A stretch of DNA of 64,000 bases, taken from Chlorobiota bacterium (GTDB lineage: Bacteria > Bacteroidota > Bacteroidia > Bacteroidales > JAADGE01). Shown here one piece after another: positions 57,510 to 64,000 of this stretch. The notes beneath the pieces were generated by a model that saw only the letters and a program-made list of their open reading frames with translations, did not search any database and had not been told where the DNA came from. The DNA is taken from the NCBI GenBank assembly GCA_013152535.1, contig JAADGE010000046.1, positions 1-64,000 of the forward strand, in the 5' to 3' direction. A program made the translations under genes and the position numbers. Position 1 is the first letter of the stretch, and every line of letters begins with the position of its first letter.

Positions 57510-57557
57510 ATTTAATATCTTTACGGAAATTAATTATAAACTAAAAATATTACAGAG

Positions 57558-58277
57558 ATGGGATTTTTCAAAAGATTATTTAAAATCGGACAAGCCGAAG
57601 CAAATGCAGCAGTTAATATGCTCGAAGATCCGGTAAAAATGACCGAACAAGGTATTCGCGATATGAAAGGCAAACTTGATGAAAGTATTAAAGCTTTGGC
57701 TGAAGTTAAAGCGTTGGCTATCAGATCAAAAAATGATGCAAATAAGTATCGTAATAAAATGAGTGAATATGAAAATAAAGCAATTGCTTTAATTAAAGGA
57801 GCTGAAAAAGGTACTGTTGATAAGGCTGATGCCGATCGTTTGGCAACTTCAGCTTTAGATGAAAAAGAACAAGCAGCTCAAAATTTACAAACAGCACTTC
57901 AAACTCAAAAAACTTATGATGCTCAAGTGGCGAAATTAGACCATACTATAGATCGTTTGAGAGCACATATTTCTAAATGGGAAAATGAAGCCAAAACACT
58001 TAAAGCAAGGGCAAAAGTAAGTAAAGCAACCAAAACGGTTAATAAACAATTGGCAAATATTGATGCTGACGGAACAGTTGCTATGCTCGAACGTATGAAA
58101 GAGAAAGTGGAACAAGATGAAGCTTTGGCAGAATCCTATGCAGATATTGCTTTTGAGAATCAAAGTATTGACGAAGAAATTGACAGTGTTTTAGAAAAAT
58201 CTGCAGGAAGCGGCTCTGAAGCATTGGCTGCTCTAAAAGCAAAACTTTCAGGCGGAGATAAAGCTATTGAACAATAA
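57558..58277 (+). CDS. pspA: PspA/IM30 family protein
   Basis: MGFFKRLFKIGQAEANAAVNMLEDPVKMTEQGIRDMKGKLDESIKALAEVKA and long coiled coil. Confidence 0.88.
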   Translation: MGFFKRLFKIGQAEANAAVNMLEDPVKMTEQGIRDMKGKLDESIKALAEVKALAIRSKNDANKYRNKMSEYENKAIALIKGAEKGTVDKADADRLATSALDEKEQAAQNLQTALQTQKTYDAQVAKLDHTIDRLRAHISKWENEAKTLKARAKVSKATKTVNKQLANIDADGTVAMLERMKEKVEQDEALAESYADIAFENQSIDEEIDSVLEKSAGSGSEALAALKAKLSGGDKAIEQ

Positions 58278-58295
58278 AGTTAAATTTTATATTTG

Positions 58296-58328
58296 ATACC
58301 GTATTCAAACAGAATACGGTATTTTTTA
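58296..58328 (+). terminator. Rho-independent terminator of the pspA-like gene
   Basis: ATACCGTATTC-aaaca-GAATACGGTAT perfect 11-bp stem followed by TTTTTT. Confidence 0.88.
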
Positions 58329-58350
58329 TCTCAATTTTTGACAATAAATC

Positions 58351-58389
58351 GAAAAAAAAAACGGCTTTATTGTACAATAAAGCCGTTTT
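58351..58389 (-). terminator. Terminator of the exb operon (perfect 32-bp palindrome)
   Basis: AAAACGGCTTTATTGT|ACAATAAAGCCGTTTT (58358-58389) with an adjoining A-run that is a T-tract on the minus strand. Confidence 0.85.
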
Positions 58390-58408
58390 CTGTATTTAAA
58401 GTTATTTG

Positions 58409-58894
58409 TTATTTCAAAAAGAAATCTTTTTTAGATATTTTATCAGCAATATATGTAATTTTTAATGCTTTAGCTTTTCTTAGTTCTTGTTTCACATCCG
58501 TAACAATACCCATTCTGGCATTTTTGTCAATTCTTAATGCGGTTGTCATTTTACTTCTGTTTTCTGCATCCATATCACCTCTTACAGCATCAACCCAAGG
58601 TCCGATATCGCTTACATTGGCGAATGCATCATTCAATTGAATAATTGGTTCTTTACCGAATTTTGATTGATATTTTGCTATCGGAACGCCGATATTTATG
58701 TATTTTACCAAAGATTTATTTTGCAGTTTTTTGACTTCTGTTGCATGTGGTTTTTTTATAATAACCTTTAAATCAACTTCTTTCATAGTTGTTACTGTCA
58801 TAAAGAAGAACAACAACATAAAAACAATATCGGGTAAAGATGCTGTGGAAATTGCAGGTGTACCGCCTTTTCCTTTTCTTGCAAATTTTGCCAT
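58409..58894 (-). CDS. exbD: ExbD/TolR-family biopolymer transport protein
   Basis: TPAISTASLPDIVFMLLFFFMTVTTMKEVDL typical N-terminal TM. Confidence 0.88.
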   Translation of the reverse strand: MAKFARKGKGGTPAISTASLPDIVFMLLFFFMTVTTMKEVDLKVIIKKPHATEVKKLQNKSLVKYINIGVPIAKYQSKFGKEPIIQLNDAFANVSDIGPWVDAVRGDMDAENRSKMTTALRIDKNARMGIVTDVKQELRKAKALKITYIADKISKKDFFLK

Positions 58895-58926
58895 TTATTT
58901 TAGATTTTATTAATTTAAAAAATTAA

Positions 58927-59523
58927 TTATTTACCGGCTCCCGCCGTAATTCTTCTTGGTTCTGCTTCCGAAATATTTAAAGGATAAATTTGGCTTACAG
59001 CTTTTTGTTCATCTTTATTAACTTTGCCCAATTCATCAAATTTCATGCCGAATTTTTGCATTGCTTTTGTATCTCTCAACTCATCAATAGCACGAACCAA
59101 TTCATTATTTACTTTCAAATATTTTCCGTAATTTGTAGCCCTGTCCGTTTGTAAGGAAATAATACCTTTTGAAACCGGATACTTACCGAAAAACGGAATA
59201 TCTTTTATTTTTTTCTCGGGTAAATTTTTATCATTATTAGGATTTGTAAAAAAGAGTTTTGTTTTAGCACAAATATCTTTTAATTGAATCGGCTTGCCTT
59301 TAATAGCGATGTTATTATCTTTATTAATCAATACAACCATAACATTTCTTTCTTTTACCTTAGCTTCATCATTTTTTATTTTCGGATCCGGCGGCGGCGG
59401 TAATTTTCGTTGCATACCGGTATTCGTACTCATAGTTGTTGTTACCAAAAAGAATATAAGCAATAAGAAAGCAATATCAGCCATTGAACCTGCATTTATT
59501 TCTTGTAAGGGTCTTCTTGCCAT
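58927..59523 (-). CDS. exbD: ExbD/TolR-family biopolymer transport protein
   Basis: MARRPLQEINAGSMADIAFLLLIFFLVTTTMSTNTGMQRKLPPPP. Confidence 0.9.
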   Translation of the reverse strand: MARRPLQEINAGSMADIAFLLLIFFLVTTTMSTNTGMQRKLPPPPDPKIKNDEAKVKERNVMVVLINKDNNIAIKGKPIQLKDICAKTKLFFTNPNNDKNLPEKKIKDIPFFGKYPVSKGIISLQTDRATNYGKYLKVNNELVRAIDELRDTKAMQKFGMKFDELGKVNKDEQKAVSQIYPLNISEAEPRRITAGAGK

Positions 59524-59589
59524 GGGTATTTATTTTTAAATTAGAGAAAGTATGCAAGAAAATTCCTGCATGCATTCTCTTATTAATAG

Positions 59590-60036
59590 TTATTTAAAAA
59601 GTTTTGCAATTTCTGCATATAAAATAGAAAGTATTGCAAGACCAAAGAATATATATGCGGTAATTAAACCTGCACCCGACCATTTTAAAATTCCGGGAAC
59701 ATTATCAGTTCCTTCGTAGGTCGGCATATACAATACTTTATCTGAGGCATATGAATATGCAATTAAAAATACAACTCCTAAAATTACTATCGGGATTAAT
59801 GAAAGCAATGCTTTTTTCGGTCGAGCTATCAAATTTAGAATAAAATTAAACAGAGAGAATAAAACGACCGCACCGACAGCAATATAGAGTAATACTTCAG
59901 TATATGTTAATGAGTTTACAATCCATTTCGGATTATCTGCTGATGCGTTGACGAACAACATAATAGCATAGAAAAGCGATAATGCAATTAAAACCCAAAG
60001 TAATATCTTCGTAATTTTGGCTATATTATCAGTCAT
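59590..60036 (-). CDS. Hypothetical multi-TM protein within the exb operon
   Basis: Several hydrophobic helices; located between exbB and exbD genes, same strand. Confidence 0.7.
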   Translation of the reverse strand: MTDNIAKITKILLWVLIALSLFYAIMLFVNASADNPKWIVNSLTYTEVLLYIAVGAVVLFSLFNFILNLIARPKKALLSLIPIVILGVVFLIAYSYASDKVLYMPTYEGTDNVPGILKWSGAGLITAYIFFGLAILSILYAEIAKLFK

Positions 60037-60066
60037 AGCTGCGTAATTTATAAATTAAAATAATAT

Positions 60067-60879
60067 TTATTTATTTTGATATTTTACTAAAATATCAATT
60101 AATGAGATAGATGCATCTTCCATATTACTGACTAATGCGTCAATTTTTGAAGCAATATAGTTATAGAAAATTTGAAGTATCATTGCAACAATCAAACCTG
60201 ATACAGTTGTAATCAAAGCAATTTTAATACCGCCTGCAACCAATCCTGCGTTTACGTCGCCTGCTGCTTGGATTTTATCAAATGCATCAATCATTCCGAT
60301 TACTGTACCCATAAAACCTAACATCGGAGCAAGTGCAATAAATAAAGATATCCAGGTAAATCCTCTTTCGAGTAAACTCATTTGAACACTTCCGTATGAT
60401 TCAACAGATTTTTCAACAACATCAATGCCTTGGTCAGCTCTGCTGAGACCTTGGTAGAAAATACTTGCAACCGGACCTCTTGTATTTCTGCAAACTTCCA
60501 TAGCTGCTTCAACGCCTCCTGTTTCAAGGGCTTCATCAACATTGGTCAGAAGTTTTTCTGTATTTGTTGTAGCCAAATTCAGGTAAATTATTCTTTCAAT
60601 AGAAAGAGCTAAGCCCAAAATAAAAGCAATTAAAATAAAACTCATAAAAAACGGACCGCCTTCAATAAATTTTTCTTTAATTTTTTTGTGAAACTCTCCT
60701 TCCTTCTGTGCATCATTTGTTGTTGCAACTTTAGTGTCAGCGGTATTATCCGTAACGGTTGCATCATCGGTTTGAACAGTTGAGGCAGAATCACCCTCTG
60801 CTTTTTGAGCATAAGTTTGTTGCTGAACACCAAACATAAACATTCCCAAAATTGCTGCCAATGCAAATAACTTTTTCAT
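60067..60879 (-). CDS. exbB: MotA/TolQ/ExbB proton channel family protein
   Basis: FIALAPMLGFMGTVIGMIDAFDKIQAAGDVNAGLVAGGIKIALITTVSGLIVAMILQIFYNYI. Confidence 0.92.
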   Translation of the reverse strand: MKKLFALAAILGMFMFGVQQQTYAQKAEGDSASTVQTDDATVTDNTADTKVATTNDAQKEGEFHKKIKEKFIEGGPFFMSFILIAFILGLALSIERIIYLNLATTNTEKLLTNVDEALETGGVEAAMEVCRNTRGPVASIFYQGLSRADQGIDVVEKSVESYGSVQMSLLERGFTWISLFIALAPMLGFMGTVIGMIDAFDKIQAAGDVNAGLVAGGIKIALITTVSGLIVAMILQIFYNYIASKIDALVSNMEDASISLIDILVKYQNK

Positions 60880-60930
60880 GTCTTTTAAATTTATTTTTTT
60901 AAATAGTTATACAATTTACCGTCTGCAAGC

Positions 60931-61018
60931 GGAGAGAGAGGGATTCGAACCCTCGATACACGTTAATGTGTATACACGCTTTCCAAGCGTGCTCCTTAAG
61001 CCGCTCGGACACCTCTCC
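60931..61018 (-). tRNA. tRNA-Ser (anticodon GGA)
   Basis: Minus-strand 5' GGAGAGGTGTCCGAGCGGCTTAAGGAGCACGCTTGGAAAGCGTGTATACACATTAACGTGTATCGAGGGTTCGAATCCCTCTCTCTCC; anticodon loop TTGGAAA, long variable arm, GGTTCGAATCC T-arm. Confidence 0.96.
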
Positions 61019-61152
61019 TTAGAAGTTAGCCGGAAACGGTTTTTTCAGTTGACGAAGTTAAACATTTTTTTTTTATCAAAAAAAAATAATTAAAAACAGT
61101 ATTTATTTTATAAACTGAAATTTAATGTAGTTATAACGTATTCGGTTATATA

Positions 61153-62187
61153 TTATTTTGTTAATTCTCCTGCAATTGAAACTTGCAAATAATTTTTAAC
61201 TTCTTTAATGCTCATTTTTAAGCCGAGAAGATACATTAATTTTGTTACGGCAGCCTCTGTTGTCATATCGTAACCGCTTATTACTCCTGCTTCGATTAAT
61301 TGCCTGCTCGTTTCATATTTTCCCATATCTACAGTGCCTCCGACACATTGTGAAATATTTAAAATTATAATGCCTTTTTTATCAGCTTCAGTAAGTAAGT
61401 TTACAAACCATTCGTCAGTCAGGGCATTTCCCGACCCGTAGGATTCAATAATTACACCTTTTATATTCTCAGTTGAAAAAATGCTTTTTAAATAAGGTTC
61501 CGAAATGCCCGGGAATAATTTTATAAGGGCAATATTTGTGTCCATCTTTTTATGAACAGCAGGCACTTTATTGTATTCCGGATACTTTATATATTTAGTA
61601 TCATAATTAATGGTTATTCCGGCTTCTGCTAAATAAGGATAATTTGGTGAATTAAAAGCATCAAAATATTCGGCATTTATTTTTGTTGTGCGGTTTCCTC
61701 TGAAAAGTTTATTATCAAAATAGATACAAACTTCCGGAACAATAGGCAAACCGTTTTTTTTTGCAGCAGCTATTTCTACTGCAGTAATGAGATTCTCTTT
61801 GCCGTCGGTTCTGAGCATTTCAACCGGTAACTGGGAACCGGTGATAATTACCGGTTTATGAAAATCTTGCAGCATAAAGCTTAAAGCTGAAGCTGTGTAT
61901 GCCATAGTATCAGTACCGTGTAAAATTACAAATCCGTCAAATTCGGAATGGTGTTTTTTCAGTATTTCTACTAATTTTACCCAAGTATCCGGTTTAAGGT
62001 CTGCAGAATCAATCGGTTTTTCAAAAGATATTGTCTCAAGGTGATAACCGAAACTTTTTAAAGCCGGAATTTGTTTTGAAATACTGTTGAAGTCAAACGG
62101 TTTGAATGAACCTGTTTCCGGATTAACAATCATACCGATGGTACCGCCGGTGTAAATTATTAATATTGAAGAGGAATTTTCGAGCAT
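61153..62187 (-). CDS. ansA: Type I (cytoplasmic) asparaginase
   Basis: ILIIYTGGTIGMIVNPETGSFKPF; GFVILHGTDTMAYTASALSFML; KPVIITGSQLP; GVIIESYGSGNAL. Confidence 0.92.
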   Translation of the reverse strand: MLENSSSILIIYTGGTIGMIVNPETGSFKPFDFNSISKQIPALKSFGYHLETISFEKPIDSADLKPDTWVKLVEILKKHHSEFDGFVILHGTDTMAYTASALSFMLQDFHKPVIITGSQLPVEMLRTDGKENLITAVEIAAAKKNGLPIVPEVCIYFDNKLFRGNRTTKINAEYFDAFNSPNYPYLAEAGITINYDTKYIKYPEYNKVPAVHKKMDTNIALIKLFPGISEPYLKSIFSTENIKGVIIESYGSGNALTDEWFVNLLTEADKKGIIILNISQCVGGTVDMGKYETSRQLIEAGVISGYDMTTEAAVTKLMYLLGLKMSIKEVKNYLQVSIAGELTK

Positions 62188-62267
62188 AAGGGTAAAATTA
62201 GTTGGTTGAAATATTTCTCAAATTTATAATTTCTTTTGTTTTTTATCAGTAAAAAAGAGAAATAAAG

Positions 62268-62780
62268 CTACGTGTTATTCTCAATTTTCAGTAAAAATTT
62301 CTTTTTATCTAGACCGGCGGCATAACCTGTTAAACTTCCGTCGGAACCTATTACTCTGTGGCAGGGGATAATAATTGCAATTTTATTTGCTGCATTGGCA
62401 TTTGCTACGGCACGAACTGCTTTCGGATTTTTAATTTTCTTTGCAATATCCGAATATGAAGCAGTTTTTCCGTAAGGAATTTTCAATAATTCTTTCCAAA
62501 CATTTTTTTGGAATTCGGTGCCTGAAAATTTAAGAAGTATAGTAAATTCTTTTCGTTTTCCTTGAAAATATTCGTTTATTTGGGTTTGAACTTCTGCAAG
62601 AAGCGGATGGTTTCCTTTGGTTATTTCCGAATTGAAATATTTTTTTAAACTGTTTATTTGCCTGTCATATTTTTTCCTGTCGTTAAATTCCAAAAGATAC
62701 AATCCTTCATCAGAAACACAAGCAAGCATTTCTCCGAGCGGTGTTTCTATTTTTCCGTAAATAATCTTTAGGTTCATCAT
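62268..62780 (-). CDS. ogt: Methylated-DNA--protein-cysteine methyltransferase
   Basis: FQKNVWKELLKIPYGKTASYSDIAKKIKNPKAVRAVANANAANKIAIIIPCHRVIGSDGSLTGYAAGLDKKKFLL (PCHRV active site). Confidence 0.95.
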   Translation of the reverse strand: MMNLKIIYGKIETPLGEMLACVSDEGLYLLEFNDRKKYDRQINSLKKYFNSEITKGNHPLLAEVQTQINEYFQGKRKEFTILLKFSGTEFQKNVWKELLKIPYGKTASYSDIAKKIKNPKAVRAVANANAANKIAIIIPCHRVIGSDGSLTGYAAGLDKKKFLLKIENNT

Positions 62781-62879
62781 TTTACGTTTTTACTTCGTAA
62801 AAGTAATCATTCGTAAAGTTTTTCCGTCAAATTACCGAATATATTTTATTTTTACCTTGAAATTTAAAAAACACAAAAA

Positions 62880-63656
62880 ATGAAACAACTTTTTTTAATA
62901 ATCGTATCGATTTTTCTTTTCACAAATTCAAATGCACAAACACTCGAACAAAACATTCAGGAAATAAGAACACAATTTAACCGGGTAAACAGTCAAAAAG
63001 ACTTCAAAAAAGTTTACCTTGAAAATGAAGAATTTACCGACCTAATTCCGAGTGAAGGCTGCGGATTGGACGCTTATTATAAGAACGGACAAATTTATAA
63101 GATTGTTGAAAGTGATGCTGTTTCACAAGCTGTGTATGTGAACGAATATTATCTGAAAAATAATGAGCTTATTTTTGTTTACAGAACAGAAACATCATAT
63201 GAGCCTCCTGCAGAAGAAGGCGGCAATTTGAAAAAAAATACATTTTATCAGGAACGCGTATATTATAAAAACGGAAGAATTATTCGACATCTCGAAAAAG
63301 GAACTTCGGTCTTAAATACAAATCTTGATTTTCAAAAAATGTTTAAAGAGTATATGCCGTATCTGAATACAAAAATAAAATTTGAAAAACAATATGATTC
63401 GTTGCAAGGCAATTGGTTGAATATAAATGATAAAAAAGATTTCTTTGAAATAAAAGGTCTTATTTATCAAAAATATGATGAAGACTTTATTCCGGTTATT
63501 TCGCGTTTTAGTTTTGACGGAACATATTTGCAGGTTCATAATACTGAAACTAATGCAGATTATAAATACAAAATATTGAAATTTACCGATGATAAACTGG
63601 AAATGAAAAATACGGCAAGCGGAAAAATTATTATTTATGAAAGAATGGGAGAATAA
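62880..63656 (+). CDS. Hypothetical secreted protein
   Basis: Signal peptide MKQLFLIIVSIFLFTNSNAQ; intact ORF; no family recognised. Confidence 0.65.
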   Translation: MKQLFLIIVSIFLFTNSNAQTLEQNIQEIRTQFNRVNSQKDFKKVYLENEEFTDLIPSEGCGLDAYYKNGQIYKIVESDAVSQAVYVNEYYLKNNELIFVYRTETSYEPPAEEGGNLKKNTFYQERVYYKNGRIIRHLEKGTSVLNTNLDFQKMFKEYMPYLNTKIKFEKQYDSLQGNWLNINDKKDFFEIKGLIYQKYDEDFIPVISRFSFDGTYLQVHNTETNADYKYKILKFTDDKLEMKNTASGKIIIYERMGE

Positions 63657-63680
63657 GTAACTTTATCTTAAAATAAAAAG

Positions 63681-63716
63681 TAAAACTCGGAAAGTTTAAT
63701 ACTTTACCGAGTTTTA
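63681..63716. terminator. Intergenic terminator-like hairpin
   Basis: TAAAACTCGGAAAGT-ttaat-ACTTT-a-CCGAGTTTTA between convergent genes. Confidence 0.75.
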
Positions 63717-63754
63717 TTCACTAAAAAAATATTTATTATTTAAGAAAAGCTTAT

Positions 63755-64000
63755 TTACCCGCAAGAATGTTCTTTTGAAGCACAATTCTTAGCTTCACCG
63801 GTTGATTTGGAACAACAGACTCCTTCATTGGCTGATTCCATTGCTTTTGCCAGTTCTTCATCAGATTTTGCAATACTGATTTTACTGATTAAAACTTTCG
63901 TTTTTGCATTAAAAAAATACACCATTCCTGTTCCTTTAAATTCAGACATTTCATCACTTAATCCGAGTTCTTTTAATTTTGCTGACGATTTTAATTTGGT
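63755..64000 (-). CDS. Partial hypothetical protein with Cys-rich C-terminus (runs off window edge)
   Basis: Frame stays open upstream of the listed ATG (TKLKSSAKLKELGLSDEMSEFKGTG...), so the gene likely begins outside the window; C-terminus VCCSKSTGEAKNCASKEHSCG. Confidence 0.6.
   Translation of the reverse strand, partial: TKLKSSAKLKELGLSDEMSEFKGTGMVYFFNAKTKVLISKISIAKSDEELAKAMESANEGVCCSKSTGEAKNCASKEHSCG

Noticed and set aside
58293-58640. 115-aa + strand ORF
   Set aside because: Antisense to the exbD gene and running through two terminators; composition looks like reverse-complement coding.
60878-61093. 71-aa + strand ORF containing AEREGFEPSIHVNVYTRFPSVLLKPLGHLS
   Set aside because: It lies antisense across tRNA-Ser(GGA). 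The EGFEPSI-type peptide is a well-known spurious translation of tRNA T-arm sequence.
1-64000. CRISPR arrays, integrases, phage or toxin-antitoxin/defence modules
   Set aside because: No regularly spaced repeats, Cas proteins, integrases, phage structural genes or recognisable defence effectors were seen in the ORF list or sequence. The only mobile-element signal is the RAYT-like locus.

Overview
AT-rich bacterial chromosome segment with a Bacteroidetes-type gene complement: SusC/TonB-dependent receptors, a T9SS-type C-terminal sorting domain, TAnnTTTG-like promoter boxes, and a fused Hpt-Adk. Main blocks: (1) 135-5075 (-), a glycogen/alpha-glucan operon (GH57, glycogen-synthase-like GT, debranching enzyme); (2) 5260-8596 (+), NfnA/NfnB-like proteins plus a DHOD-like protein; (3) 8.6-19.5 kb, housekeeping and envelope genes; (4) about 19.7-41.7 kb, a large glycan biosynthesis cluster (GT2, many GT4-type enzymes, NAD-dependent epimerase, methyltransferases, sulfotransferase, GT-C membrane proteins, flippase). 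This cluster is interrupted by a RAYT/IS200-like HUH transposase gene bounded by two structured direct repeats; (5) 41.7-46 kb, ECF sigma/anti-sigma, NDH-2, NrtS-like and aldehyde dehydrogenase; (6) about 45.9-46.9 kb, a small decaying region; (7) 46.9-64 kb, a secreted endonuclease I, a divergent PPDK-like protein, a CvfB-like S1 protein, a TonB receptor, UbiE, PspA, ExbB/ExbD, tRNA-Ser(GGA), asparaginase and Ogt. Points most worth a second look: the paired structured repeats around the RAYT gene with apparent compensatory base changes and a possible pseudoknot; the divergent PPDK-like protein with an unrecognised C-terminus (49341-52010); a YfhO-like gene broken by a 16-bp perfect tandem duplication and a compensating -1 shift; and a secreted-protein gene split by a single in-frame TAA. 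All calls come from reading the sequence and translations. No database search was run.
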